NCBI GenBank assembly: GCA_021234595.1
Contig: CM037852.1
Span: 140,777,512-140,841,511, forward strand
From: Delia radicum
Lineage: Eukaryota; Arthropoda; Insecta; Diptera; Anthomyiidae
DNA length: 64,000 nucleotides
Reading direction: 5' to 3'
This document shows, in pieces, positions 22,960 to 35,006 of this stretch (its first letter is position 1; every line of letters starts with the position of its first letter). A program made the translations under genes and the position numbers. The notes below the pieces were generated by a model. That model was given only the letters and a program-made list of their open reading frames with translations. It did not search any database and was not told where the DNA came from.

Positions 22960-23117
22960 TTGAATTCCCAATTATTGAATTCGCAATGATTGAATTCTCA
23001 ACAATTGACTTCCCAACGATTGAATTCCCAATGATTGAATTCAATAATTGATAATATCGAATTAGCTAAATTGATTGAATTCCCCACTAGTGAATTCCAA
23101 AAAATGAATTCTCTGTG
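22960..23117 (+). repeat. Minisatellite of about 17-bp GAATTC units
   Basis: Units such as TTGAATTCCCAATGATTG recur about eight times with substitutions, each carrying a GAATTC or close variant. The array is degenerate and continues with spaced copies to about 23117. Confidence 0.8.
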
Positions 23118-23544
23118 ATTGATTAAGAAAAAAATCATTCGATTTAAAAAAATCCGATCTGATTTTTTAAAAATAGAATTCAATCTTTGAAGCTCTGTAT
23201 ATGTACAACCACTTATATACAAATATTTATTATTAAATTTATTATTATACAAAATATTAATAAAACTCTTTCAAAAAATTAATTTTTTGTTCTGTTATTC
23301 TTTCTTACCGCAAGGTAAAGATACGCATTTTTAGGGGGTTTTTACGCATATAAAAATGTATTTTTACGCATTTTATTCGTATATTTACAAGCAGAGCATG
23401 TTTTTTTACCCAAAAATTAAGTAAAATTATTCATTTATTTCTAAATTTAATTACATTTTTACGCACTTGCATAGTACATTTACACACTTTTTGTTGGCCA
23501 ACTTACACGTATTGTGTGTATTTTTTTCATTTACACACATAGGT

Positions 23545-23600
23545 AAATTTACCCAACTTATAGTAGGAGTATAGTTTCCTACTATAAGTTGGGTAAATTT
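23545..23600. repeat. Perfect 23-bp hairpin with 10-nt loop
   Basis: The left arm (23545-23567), beginning AAATTTACCCAACTTATAG, is exactly complementary to the right arm (23578-23600), ending TATAAGTTGGGTAAATTT. The loop is AGTATAGTTT. It lies within text rich in TTTACACAC/TTTACGCA words. Confidence 0.9.
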
Positions 23601-24864
23601 CAACAGAAATTAATTAGAGTGTATATTTATAAAAATATTCATTTAGTAAAAAATATTAAAAGAACAAAAATCAGAAAAACGATTCAAATAAAACTTGTAA
23701 TTTATTCTTTAATCTTACTAGTATACTTAATGGCTATTAAAAAAATATGAGTAACGAATCTCTTAAATAGTATTTGGGAATAGAAATTTTGGCTGGGTTG
23801 TTGTACGGAAAATAATCTAAGTACGTTATATTTTTATTTTTGAATCCAAATAACTTTTTTGACATCATATCGAAAATTTTACTAGGTGAAAACAATACAA
23901 AAAAAAATATTTTGAAAACCGATACAAAAATATATAAAAATATTTCCATATTTTAGAATAAAAGAATAAACTTTGTTTAAAAAAATCATTACAAATAGAA
24001 GACATGTTTGTCTCATAAAAATCAGTATTAGGTAAGATTCCATATTTTAGTAAACTGTATTTTTTTTTTGAAAATCGTAGGAGGAGAAAGTTTTGACAAT
24101 AATTTTGTTTAAAAACCTCCAGTTATAAAGTAGACAAATAACATGCGATATACAATTATAATGTTATGGCTCTTCAAAGTGAAGCACTTTTAGCATTTTT
24201 ATTAAATTTATGAAAATTAAAAACGTGCATAAAATCGCGAGTTTTTACAAATTTCGAGATCTGGAAAAAGCTATGTGCAAGTGGGACTATAGAGTATTCA
24301 TGTTCAAAATATATAAAAAATCGGAGAACCTCAGAAAAAAAATCCTCATTTTTCAGTGTTCTTTGCTGGAATGAATTATATAATAAAAAATTATAAATAT
24401 TTGTAAAAAAAGCAATGGATAACAAAAGGTAAGAATAAAATAACTCGAATATTCGTAGTATATTAAGAACTTTAAATTTCAGCTTAATAAAATCCACAAT
24501 GGAACAGCTGAAAACGCTGGTGTACTTTTTTGATTTCCTTTTTTTTGATTTATTTATTTTTCTTTTGTTTTATTAATTTATTTGTTTTATTTATTTATTT
24601 GTCATATACAGCTGATCACTGCTAAGTAATGTTGTATTTATCTTCAAACAATTTAGTAGTATTTTATGGTAATTTTAAAGGAAAAGTTTAAAATATCCGG
24701 TCTGGCACCACTATGATTTGTAAATACGTAAAACACAAAAATTGGCACACGTAAGTATAGGCGAAAGATAGCTTTCGAAATAGAGAAACCCAAACTGATT
24801 TGAATTCGAGTGACTAGCTATCGTTCGACTAGGTTTTCATTCGAGATCGAGGAACAGGCCATAA

Positions 24865-25734
24865 ATGTCAGGTCATAATTTATGATAAAATATCGAAAAG
24901 TAAACTTATGGTTTAAATTTTTTTTTTAAATTTAAAAGCAAAATGTTTGAAAAGAGAGTATGGCAAAACTGACTTATGGTCCTAGTGCTATAGTCAGAAA
25001 GTGTTACTGTTTATTTAAACACGAACAATACAGTGTATTATGACTAGAGATTCAAACCTTTACACGAACAATGTTTATTAGTCAAAAAGGTTATATTTTT
25101 AATTAGTTCAGTTCTTTCAGTTTTTTTTTTTTTACTTTTCATCAAGTAAATAAAAAAAAATGCGGTTGAAGCCTTGATCTTTTTCCTTTAAAAATTAGAA
25201 TTTGGGTAAATCCATGTAATTACCTACCAATAGATAAAGTCTGCATTAAATTAGCTGATGAAGAAATTTTTAATTATTACATAAATATTGCACGTTTTTT
25301 TTTGTATAACAAAAAACAAATAATCTTGAACTTGGATAATTTTTCGCACATCAAAATCGGAAATTTGTTTTATTCCGTTTGTTAAAATCAGTTTTTTAGC
25401 GTATTATTTCAAAAGGTATAAAATTTGTAAAGTATTTTTTAGGAACCTAAGTAAATCACATTTTTGTTTATAAAGAATGTATTGTCAATTGTAAACTGTT
25501 TAAAAACCTATCACAAGTTATACAAATGTTTTTTGTTTTTGTATGAAAATATCGGAAGTTTTTTTTTTTTTATTGAGAAAATTATATGATATACGGCGTC
25601 ACAGAAAAAGCTAAATTTAGTTTGCATAAAAACTGTTAAATATTCGATTTATTCTTGTTAACTAATTTTTAAGGTGGGTAAAATTTCAAAAAGTCATCTT
25701 ATAATGTCATTTGCATAAAAAATGCACTTTATTT
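24865..25734. other. AT-rich stretch with a repeat fragment
   Basis: No gene was seen. Bases about 25250-25345, read in reverse, match 34920-35006 plus 36119-36170, the flanks of T1 copy c. They therefore show that locus without the T1 insertion. Confidence 0.55.
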
Positions 25735-26107
25735 AGTATATTGAGTTGTAATACAGTTTATTTATTTTTAATGGAAATGTTAGTCATTTGTAGAACAAAT
25801 TAAATTTTTTACTAACCTTGTAGTTCATTTAAAAAAACAAACCACATCAAATGACTGTTTTATGATTTTACATTCATTTTTTACAGTTATTTTTTGTTAT
25901 TTAAAAAAATAAAATTAATGTTTGTTTATTTTTTACTAACATGTGGTTCATTTTTACTACAAATGTGGTTAATTTTTTGAAAATTAAAAAACAAATGGCA
26001 ATGTTAGTTGAATTTTCTGAAATTTAAGTCGTCCTTTCTTTAAGTGAAGTTTCATTTGTTTTTAATTTCATTTGCAGTGGGTTTTACCTACATAGTGTTC
26101 TAAGTGC
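25735..26107 (-). mobile_element. M3 MITE, copy 1
   Basis: The minus strand opens GTGCACTTAGAACACTATGT and contains the shared CACTGCAAATG-type start, CATTTGTTTTTA, GAACTACAAGGTTAGTAAAA and CTGTATTACAAC motifs. The far end has diverged before the TACACTCAG terminus. Confidence 0.8.
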
Positions 26108-26742
26108 ACATATTATTTTTAGTGTGAAAAACGATAACCATATAAATCGAAAGCTTTTCGAGTCAGAGAAATCCGATAACAACTTTCGCAATAAAGCTCT
26201 TCAAAATACTTTTTCGATTTTTTAAATTTTTTAAAAATTGAAGCAGTGAAAAATTACGAGTTTTTGAAAATTCTAAAAACAGGATGTAGGGATGTATTAG
26301 AGGCTCCATGTAGTATGTGTTTAAATTTGAAGACCCTAGGTCAATTACATTTGTGATGTAACGTGGATTTGAATATACATATTGATATTTATTTTCTAAA
26401 TGAGAAATTATTCGATATATAAAAATCCAAAATCGGTTAAGATCTAGCCTAATAATAAAAACTGACCCAGGCCATTATTGTGATAAATACCACTTGAACT
26501 TAAAATTCGAGAACACATCCTAAACGTTTTTGAAATTAATTACTGCAACATAATTTTTTTTATTTAATAGATTTAATAAATTGTGAAATATGTTTTTGTT
26601 AAGATGTCGTTAACGTGTACTGAGAGGGATACTAATTTTGTGATATTTTCAAAATCTAAAATTTTAAATTTTAAAAAATTTCCTTCAACAAAATAATAAT
26701 ATTTGAAAAATTGTGATTTGAACTTCATGGAAGTGTTTAATA
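26108..26742. other. AT-rich stretch, weak repeat similarity
   Basis: No gene was seen. The part around 26195-26450 resembles 3230-3430. Confidence 0.45.
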
Positions 26743-27466
26743 AAGGCGCTACGAAATAACCCCCAATGAAATAACCCCCCAACGGCCAAAAATGAAATAA
26801 CCCCAAAAAAAAAAATGGTGTAAAATTGTTTGGGGGTTTCTTCATTTTTTTTGGGGATTATTTCATCTTACGGTTTGGAGATTATTTCATTATGAAGCAA
26901 CCCCCAATGAAATATAGCCCAAAATTTAAATTCTTTGGAGGTTATTCCATATGCAATTAATTTGGGGGTTATTTCATGGTTATTTCCATGGGACGCGGCT
27001 GGTGGCTTCGCTGAATAAAGTTTCCCTGCGCGCGTCACACTAGGGAAGATAATGAGACGCGCAGGAAAACTGTATTCAGCGAAGCCACCTGCCGCGTCCT
27101 ATGGAGGAGAAAACCCCTAAGATCGGCCGCAGGCCGCCACTCAGAAAAACTGAACAGTGTAACAAAAGAATCAAAAATATGAAAACAAAAAATAAAAAAA
27201 ATTTAGGACATATTTCATTTCTTTGGAGCTTATTTCATTGGGGGTTATTTCATTTCTTCCTTTGGGAGTTATTTCATTACGAAACAACCCCCAAATTTTG
27301 GGTGTTATTTCATTTTCACCTTTGGGGAATATTTCATTTCTTTTGGGTATTATTTCATTTTTTTTTGTTGGGACTTATTTCATTTTTTTTGGGATTTATT
27401 TCATTGGGGGTTATTTCATTTTGTCGTTTGGGTGTTATTTCATTGGGGGTTATTTCGTAGCGCCTT
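26743..27466. mobile_element. Foldback element with GGGGGTTATTTCATT arrays
   Basis: The ends AAGGCGCTACGAAATAACCC and its inverse at the right are flanked by TA (26741-26742, 27467-27468). A word of the type GGGGGTTATTTCATT recurs through both arms, in opposite orientation on the two sides: near the left end as AATGAAATAACCCCC, and at least eight times between 27205 and 27455. The centre is a GC-rich palindrome (26987-27105). The open frames of 27101-27504 with GVISF-type repeats come only from this 15-base periodicity. The repeated words could be transposase-binding sites, but no transposase is present. Confidence 0.88.
26987..27105. repeat. GC-rich imperfect palindrome, about 50-bp arms
   Basis: The left arm (26987-27036) includes CCATGGGACGCGGCTGGTGG and CTTCGCTGAATA. 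The right arm (27055-27105) holds their complements TATTCAGCGAAGCCACCTG and CCGCGTCCTATGG. The spacer is about 18 bp. Base composition is far more GC-rich than the surroundings. A further CGGCCGCAGGCCG palindrome follows at about 27123. Confidence 0.85.
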
Positions 27467-27589
27467 TAATAAATTTTATAGAATTGTTTAATAACTTTGT
27501 TTAATAATTTTTGTAATAAAAGTTCACTTGAGTATTGCAGCGATTTTATTTTTGCGGATTTCGAGGAAATTGTGTTTTTTAGGTAATAA

Positions 27590-27930
27590 GGCTAATTTAT
27601 TTCCATAAAATATTTGAAATCGAAAATTAGCTCTTTTTGTACCATTTGTTGCTTTATTTTATCATCATTAATCAAGGTTACGAAAAAAATATTTTTTTGA
27701 ACTTCATTAACACATGCAAGCCTGCGGCCAAAAATTACCCCAAACTTATTTATTGTAATTTGCAAAAAACGTCAACGATTTCATTACTTCTATTGAATTT
27801 TGAGAAAGGCGATTTGAAGTACTATGACACAATGTGCACAGCTGCCGTGCTAACAAAGTTGGCCAAATTTAACTATGTTAAACCAAAACGTGCCGCATTG
27901 AGTTGAAAGTAGATACTACGAATATTTGAA
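27590..27930 (+). repeat. R5 dispersed repeat, copy 2
   Basis: This is the inverted match of 6570-6905, and it too is open over 90 codons (27637-27906). It has a segment like KGDLKYYDTMC that parallels the other copy. It may be a decayed coding sequence of unrecognised family. Confidence 0.6.
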
Positions 27931-28034
27931 GAAATACTTTTATTTAAACAAACAATTTTTAAACTTTTTAGATTTCAAAAATCGCATTATGAAAATCTCC
28001 ATTAACCAAAAACACTTATAGTGTACACTGTTCT

Positions 28035-28560
28035 ATGAATAGACACTGGAATTCATCCTTTTCAAATTTGCATTAAATTCATGAAGATTTTCAATAAATT
28101 TTATGAAAAATTTCATTTTATTTATTAAAAATTTCACAAGCTAAACGTTTAATTTAAAATAATTCATAAAAATTACGAGTCTCGTTTCTAAAGTTTAAAC
28201 AATAAAATTGGCCATTTTTATTTACTCGAACAATTGTTTGAGTTAAATTGATCGATTAGTTGAGTAACGGTTAACCGATTGAATACCCTAATGAGTATAC
28301 ACTGGATTTCATCCTGTTCAACTTTTTATTAAATTTATGAAATGTTTCATAAAATTTTATGAAAATTTTCATTTTATTTGTTAAAAATGTCACACGCTTA
28401 ACGAAAAAGTTTAATTTCAAATAATTCATAAAAATTATGAGTCTCTTTTCTAAAGTTTAAAAAAGTTTTCATTCCTTATTTTAAGAAATATTTATCAGTT
28501 TAGTGAAATATTTCTTCAAAACTCGAGAAAGAAAATTCTCTCTGTGTACTGCATGTTTGG
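28035..28560 (+). repeat. Direct duplication of a TTCATAAA-rich repeat
   Basis: Two units (about 28035-28205 and 28295-28470) share ACACTGGA(A/T)TTCATCC, TTTTATGAAAATTTTCATTT and AATAATTCATAAAAATTA. The block ends AGAAAATTCTCTCTGTGTAC. Related ATGAAA/TTCATNAAA-rich text ends near 48830, 53465 and 59240. Confidence 0.7.
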
Positions 28561-28627
28561 GCAACAGTATGATGTGAGTAGTACCTTGTTTATTAGGGAG
28601 CACTTTTGTTGTAATCTATTAATTCAC

Positions 28628-28850
28628 CTATAATACAAAGACCACCGCAAATGTAGTTAATAACTTATGAAATTTTACTTGAAAAAAAGAACGACTTAAA
28701 TTTCAGTTAATTCAACTAACAATGTCATTTGTTTTTTACTGTTCAAAAAATTAACCACAATTGCAGTAAATTTAACCAATTAGGTAGTAAAAACTGGACA
28801 AACATTTATTTTTTTAAATAAAAAACTACTAGATAAAATGATTGTAAAGT
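28628..28850 (+). mobile_element. M3 MITE, partial copy 2
   Basis: The copy retains ACAAAGACCACCGCAAATGT, AACGACTTAAATTTCAG, ATTCAACTAACAATGTCATT and TTAACCACAATTG, then diverges. The TACACTCAG end is missing. Confidence 0.75.
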
Positions 28851-29179
28851 GCTGATATAGCAACCAAAAATCACATAAAATACAATAAGTTTTATGCATA
28901 ATCATTATTTATAATTTTACGTCATAAAAACCACCCTATTGTACTCACTCAATAACATTAAATCCATTTTAAAATGCAACGTGTTAAGCAAGTTATCCAA
29001 ATGCCTTAAACATTTATCATTTTTACATGTTGGCCATACTACATAGAAATACTTGTAGTTTTTTTCCTAATAGTTCATTACAAGTTTTAAAATCTTTTTT
29101 TTTGGAAAAAAATACTAAAATCAAAAGACTAAAACGCTGTATGAGCACTAGAGTGGCATTTTTTAATTTTCGATTTTTA

Positions 29180-29795
29180 TCGATTACTAGATAAAGAGCC
29201 CGGTGTTTCCCGGGTCAACTGTGATTTTTGAATGCAGAAAAAATTTTAATGTAATAAAATTTAAAAAAAATTAAATCATTAAGACATTGCTAAATAATCC
29301 GTAGGTATATTATACGGGAGAAAAAAAAATCTTAAAAACGAAATGGTTTTCCTCAAATGTTTTGATTGGATTTAATACTTTCAAATTAAGAAAAATAAGC
29401 TTTATTAAAAATAGTGGAATTTTTTTGATTTTGACGATTTTGACCAAAAGTCTGTATTGAAGTGAGTTATGGTAATGAAACTTTTACTGAGGCCTTCCTC
29501 GGGAAACGTAGAATATATGTGAGTAATTTCAAAGAAATCCGTTAAAACTTTCCTAGAAGTTTGTATTCTAAAAAAAAACGAAAAAAGTTGAAAAAGGTGA
29601 AAAAATTTTAATTTTATATTTTTTGTCAAAAGTAGGAGTAGAAGTGGGAGTGGTCGATTAAACTAAACTACGATCTAAGTTGAGGCCCGAGGATTAGTCG
29701 TGCCAAATTTTATGAAAATCCGTTGAGAATTGCAAATTTGTATCGAGAACAAACAAACAGAAAATGAGTTTTATATATTTATATAGAGAGAAGAT
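29180..29795. repeat. Probable dispersed repeat with CCCGG motif
   Basis: It opens with ACTAGATAAAGAGCCCGG and a CCCGGTGTTTCCCGGG inverted pair. It ends with AAAATCCGTTGAGAATTGCA, AACAAACAAACAG and a TATATTTATATAGAGAG tail, a layout typical of non-coding insect repeats. Two internal stretches share GAAATCCGTTxAxAxxTT phrasing. Boundaries are uncertain, and there is no second copy in this window. Confidence 0.45.
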
Positions 29796-30157
29796 AGTGG
29801 AAACTTTTGTGGAGTGTTGTTTTTCTGCTTTGGCTTTTGTTAGAAAAAACAATTTTCATATAAAGTCCACTTTACGTCTACTTATATATGTTACCACATA
29901 AGAAGCATATAGTAATACATGGCTATGCATGGCACCATATATTATAATATATTTTAAGATGTTAAAATATAAGACTATGTATAACATTTTTACTCGGGTA
30001 CCTAAGTTCTGAGATGATCTTGGATAAGACAAAACATCGATCTATATCAAATGATATGTGGTTTTATATTTGAGATATATCTTTTATTGATCAGGAATAG
30101 TATGTTTTATGTGGTTATAAACTTACGTACATGTAAATAATGTATATTATATTATAT

Positions 30158-30420
30158 ATACACAGAAAAAAATTTGGCTATTTGCCAACTGAAATTCGGT
30201 TACTACGACTAAAATTCGGTTATTACGAATTTCAGTGGGTTGGTGCAACTTAAGATTAGTTTTCACTATATAGTTCGGTTAATTCAACTAAATTTTAGTT
30301 GCAACACCCAAAATATTCTGAAATCTAATGTAAATATCGTTGTACTAACAGAATTTATAAGTTGCTACCATTAAAATACACTTTTCAAGTGCCAACCGAC
30401 ACTTTATTTCTCTGTGTGTA
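30158..30420 (+). mobile_element. M4 MITE, copy 2
   Basis: The ends are ATACACAGAAAAAAATTTGG and TTTATTTCTCTGTGTGTA. The body contains TTTGCCAACTGAAATTCGG and GTTGCAACACCCAAAATATT. It is the best preserved copy with both ends. Confidence 0.88.
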
Positions 30421-30984
30421 GACATACCTACTAATTCACATACTACAGTTACACACACAAACATACGTAGTTATCCATGAATTGGATATTGATATACAAT
30501 ATCCTTTTATTTGTTAAAATACATTTTGCTTTATTGACTTACAATACCAATAACCAAATACGTAAACAAAGCCACCCATACTTATAAATGTAAATAGATG
30601 CGTTGAAAAATATTATTTTAAGGAAAGGGAAATGTAGAAGTATAACATCAAAAAGACCATTATTGAAACTAACATTTCCTTTTAACAAATCAAGGTTTGT
30701 TTTTTTCTTTTTTTTTTTTTAAAGAAAAATGTTCAAGGTTATTTTTAATGCATTTATTTATTTAATGTTTTTTGTTTTTAAATGTGGAAATATAACCAAT
30801 TATATACATTTTGTTTGCGGTTTTGTTTCACTTTTTTAAATGATGACTTTTTCATGTAGTTTTTAAACATAACTTTGTATATTTTAAATTGAAATTTTCT
30901 TTTTTTTTTGCTATTTTGTGGTTAAAAAATCAACAACACCTTTCAAAAATAATTGATATATACACATGTCATAGCACAACATTC
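30421..30984. other. AT-rich stretch, nothing recognised
   Basis: No gene was seen. Confidence 0.5.
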
Positions 30985-32037
30985 AGTGGCGGATCCAGCC
31001 CATCCTTTTGGAGGGGACATACTTTTTAAAAAAATTTTCAAATTTTTCTCTAAGCACTTCAAGCAAGGCAACCGAATCAAATAATGGTTTTAGTAGAGTA
31101 ACGGTATTTTATTCAATATCTGTGTTACCGAAACAACGATATAATTGAATAAACTAACAAAAAAAAAAAAATATAATGAGCGTTTTTAATCATTAATAAC
31201 TTCATAATTATTAAATATTTCAATAGAAAACATTTTGATAATTTTTTGCTAAGACTGCTAAAAATTAGTTAAAACTGACTTCGCGGAAAAAAACTGCTAA
31301 AATTAATAGTTTCTTTTTGCTACATATTAGTTAGATACCTTTATGTCTTCCGTGTAAACATCACAACTTCTGAATAGCAGAAACCACCTCTGGCACGTTA
31401 AAACCAATGGCACATATTAAAGATAAGCTTCGGTAAGCAATCGATGTGCTTCAGCTGCAATTTTGTTTAAATTGCAAAACTTGCCGCAAATGATGTTTTG
31501 TTGTCACGAAATTCGACATTTTCGGAGAAAAAAAAAACTTTGTTGTTTACACTATTTCATTCAATGGCTAACAGTAAGTGACAATAAATGACAGATTTTT
31601 ACCCTCCAAACTGACATATAAGTTATTAAAGACGCAAAACCGTGTGCAAAGGAATCACCATCAGTTCTGAATCCTGCATTTTTAAATTGAACACCCAATA
31701 TTAGTAGACAAAACAACAATTATAAAAAAATTAAAAATTTTAGTTTTTTGTTCTGAAATCAGACACCTACAATTTTTTAGCACAAAGATCTGCTAGTTTT
31801 AGCAAAATATACTGTTATTTGCATTGTAGAAAATTTAAGGTAAATATAGCGAAAATGTTCTTGATATTACAGTTTTGGTTAGCTATTTTCAGTTCACAAA
31901 TATTTAGTAAAAGTTTTTTTTTGCTAATTTTAGGAGAGTATATTGCTATTTTTAATTAGCTAAATATTAATTCGAATATAAAAAGAATTTTGTAAAGTTA
32001 ACAGTTTTATTTTTGGTGTTCTTATCTTATAAATGTA

Positions 32038-32160
32038 AAGGGTGTTTTTTATACAGGTGTATAACTTTAAGTTGGCAACACTTGTATTACCTGACAGCCA
32101 TTTTATCAGCTGTCTCCTTTTTTTTTTGTTTAGTTTATAAACAACACAGGGGATGGTAAA
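32038..32160 (+). mobile_element. Tc1/mariner-like element, 5' end fragment
   Basis: GGGTGTTTTTTATACAGGTG, TAACTTTAAGTTGGCAACAC and the following CAGCCATTTTATCAGCTGTC match, from memory of the family, the 5' end and leader of insect Tc1/mariner-type elements. No transposase frame follows. Confidence 0.5.
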
Positions 32161-32231
32161 CTAGACGGTACTTTGTCTTTTATACAAGTTTGATATAATT
32201 ATTATTAAAAATAAAAATTATGTTTTTTTCG

Positions 32232-33335
32232 ACGTGTTCTCATGATGGGAACCTAGAAAAACTCCCGAAATAGATCTATCAACACATTCCTGAAAGGGTC
32301 AAAGAATGAATTTGAAAACAAAAACTCTTTAGATTATTTAGTTAGTACAAAAGTTAGTAAAACGTCTTGTAAATCAGGTGTACTATTTTTTAGCAAATTT
32401 TTTTTGCTAAAATCGTGTTTTCTGCTAAAATTTTTGTTATACTTATTCAGCACTTAACTGTTTTATACTAATGCTTTACTAATATACTAATGTTTTACTA
32501 ATTAATGTTGCTAAAAAAAATTGTGCTGATAAGCACATTAATAGTGTGGACGACAACCAGATTAAAAGATATACGCAGAATGAAGCAGATGTCGCGGCGT
32601 GTCAAGATGTAGTAGAGAAGAGGAAAATGATACTAAAAAGTACAACTCTAATAAGACATATAAAAAAATCAACCATGGAAGTCTTTTGTATCTGTTTTTT
32701 ATACATAAAACAAAATTGAGGATTAAAACAACTTAAATTTTGCGTTGTCACCGGCTTGCAAAAATAATTGTCTATTAATAAAATAAAAGACAAAAGAAAA
32801 TATTTAAATTTAATATGTATTTCTATAATAAATGTTAATAGATTAATAATCTAGTGTGGTCAAATTGCAAACAAACATATACAGACATGTAGACAGAGTA
32901 AAGCGAAAGACAAAGACACACATCTTAGTATGGTTTCTTTTTCTTATTGCAAAAAAAAAGGGTTGTTTTTTTCGTTTCGTTTCGTTTGTTTTTGTTTATT
33001 TTTTCGTTTCGTTTCTATAATTATCTTCGGCAGTTGCGTCATTTAAAAGAAAGCATCGTTTAGACTACCATTGATGTAAGTAGTTGAAAGAAAATTTTTG
33101 TTATGTTATATATATTTATTTCTATATATTTTCAGATATTAAATTAATTCATGACATCAATGATTTTCAGCAAAAGCTTTTGCTGACATTAGCAATTTTT
33201 TTGCTAGCACCCTCCTGACTAAAATTTTTCTGACTCAGCAAAATTTTTTGCCGACTTTAGAAACTTTTTTTTGAGTGTAGGACAATATCCTAATAAAGAA
33301 ATATAGAGTATGGCCTCGAACTTGAATAATAATAA
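32232..33335 (+). repeat. R6 repeat split by T1 copy b
   Basis: The left part (32232-32343) ends ...AGATTATTTAGTTA and the right part (from 33278) resumes TAGGACAATATCCTAATAAA. The unsplit copy at 20715-20880 reads GATTATTTGTTAGGACAATA across the junction. Confidence 0.85.
32342..33279 (+). mobile_element. T1 element, copy b (5' end truncated)
   Basis: The element lacks its first bases, beginning within the TTAGTACAAAAGTTAG segment, and ends CTTTTTTTTGAGTGTA at 33279. Comparison with the unsplit R6 copy shows a TA duplication at the two junctions. The conserved open-frame zone (about 32540-32720) reads DDNQIKRYTQNEADVAACQD here. Part of the 3' region is deleted relative to copies a and c. 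Confidence 0.88.
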
Positions 33336-33339
33336 TTTT

Positions 33340-35006
33340 TTTCTGTCTTCTGTTTATAGGGCCGGAGTCAAAAACTAATTTGAGTAGAAACACATACGTG
33401 TGGGCACTCGGTTGAAAGAAAATTTCCAAAATGATATTATTTTATGATCCATGATACGTAGCGCTCTCAAGAGCTATTAAGCTATTAAGTATATTTTAAA
33501 AATGGGGTGGACGTTTTTATAGTGCTATTTTTTTTTTTTGTTATTTTTGTAACATTTACTGTTCAAATAATGACTTTTAAATGATGTTATGAGTTTCTAG
33601 TTGCTATCGTTGGCATTACTCAGGAATAACCGCGTGGAGGTGATAGTGCAAGATTTATTGGCTTAAGAGTTTTCTCCTCCAGTCCGTCCAAATAGTCAAA
33701 TTTCTAAATAGTCATATTTCTAACATTTGCAAAATTCAGTTAAGTAATAATACAAAACTAAGCCTACTTCACCTATTTTTTTGGAGAACTTGTTAAATTT
33801 TTTTCTGTCTGTTATATTAGAATATATACTATTATTTTGACATTGCTGCGATATGATTGTTCCTGCGGGATAGTTGGCTTGGTAAGCAACATATTTTGTT
33901 GTAAAATTGTATCTCGTGCCACTTTTGTAAAATTTTTTTAAAAGCCTTTTCTAGTGCATTAAAATTCCAAATTTAAAAATTACAAATTTTTTTTAATAAT
34001 GCCATTACCAGAAAAGAATAATTTGTAGCTTTTCTTTTTCTTTATTTTTGATTTTAAAAAAATTCTATTTTTTAACTTTGTTGTTTTTCAAGTGTTTTAA
34101 GGAACATTTTTTATCGTTAAATTTTTTGTTAAATTTTCTGGAATTTATTTTATTTTTCCGATTATGGGACTTTTTCTCATCAAAACATTTAAGCTTGTAT
34201 AAATCAAAAATTTCTAAAAAACGTATTTATATAAATCTATTATTACTAGGGCAACCAAAAATACAGCTCTAAACAGTAAATTACCATTAAAAATCATAAC
34301 TTTGTCTTAAAATCGTTACTAAAAATAAAACTTGTGTAACTTTGTGACTTTCAGTCAAACAAAGATTCAATAGGGTTTCTTAAGCTCCAAAGCTCAAATT
34401 GGTTTATCAAAGTATTTTTGATAACCCAACAACATGAAACATTAAATTTTCAACCCTCAAAACACTTTTATTGCTGAAAAATTACAACAAAAATATCTCT
34501 ATTTCAGAACATAAAAAAGCTAAAATAATCGTCATGTTTAAAGAAAAACGTCAAAAAGTAGATTATATCTACAAAATAAGCAAATATCAAAAAAAAAAAT
34601 AAGCTAAAAATAGCCCTAATAAGTAAAGCTTAAAATTTTCATAATTTCATGATCAGAATTTGAAAAAGTTCTATGCTTTCAAAAAAATAACACATTTCGA
34701 AGGGGCAATTTCGAAGCTTTTAATGATACAAATTTTAATAAACTATGTACTGAAAAGCTTGTGAAACAAACTTTATATTTTTTTTACTAAAATTTAAGAC
34801 CTTTTTAACCTTTTTCTCTGTCATTTCAAAAGGCGAGTTACAACCTTAACGAAAAGTTGTCCACCTTCGGTTTAAAGCACATATGTTAATAGCGAAATTA
34901 CATATTATGATGTGAACAAGATTATTCAAGTTCCAGATCATTTGTTTTTTGTTAAACAAAAAACCGTGCAATGTTTATTTATTAATTAAAAAAGTTTTCT
35001 ATCAGC
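33340..35006. other. AT-rich stretch, nothing recognised
   Basis: A Phe/Leu-rich open frame at 34048-34272 looks like AT-driven noise. No gene or clear boundary was seen. Confidence 0.5.

Larger units (their letters stand above)
22361..24861. mobile_element. PIF/Harbinger-like 2.5-kb element with TAA duplication
   Basis: The ends TGGCCTGTTTCACGATTTCG and, inverted at the right, TGGCCTGTTCCTCGATCTCG are clearly related. Both sides carry the trinucleotide TAA (22358-22360, 24862-24864), a target type used by PIF/Harbinger elements. Similarity between the arms continues weakly inward through TTTGGGTTTCTCTA. The interior has no recognised transposase. It contains a T-rich periodic tract (22730-22945), a GAATTC-rich minisatellite (22960-23117) and a perfect hairpin (23545-23600). 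Some of these may be later additions. Confidence 0.7.

Noticed and set aside
22960..23117. CRISPR-like array
   Set aside because: Units are contiguous, degenerate and have no unique spacers, and the genome is eukaryotic. It is a minisatellite.
27101..27504. Repetitive 93-119 residue proteins rich in GVISF
   Set aside because: They are translations of the 15-base foldback repeat in two frames, with no start context or domain.
34048..34272. Small hydrophobic protein
   Set aside because: Same reason: AT-driven composition, no recognisable domain.
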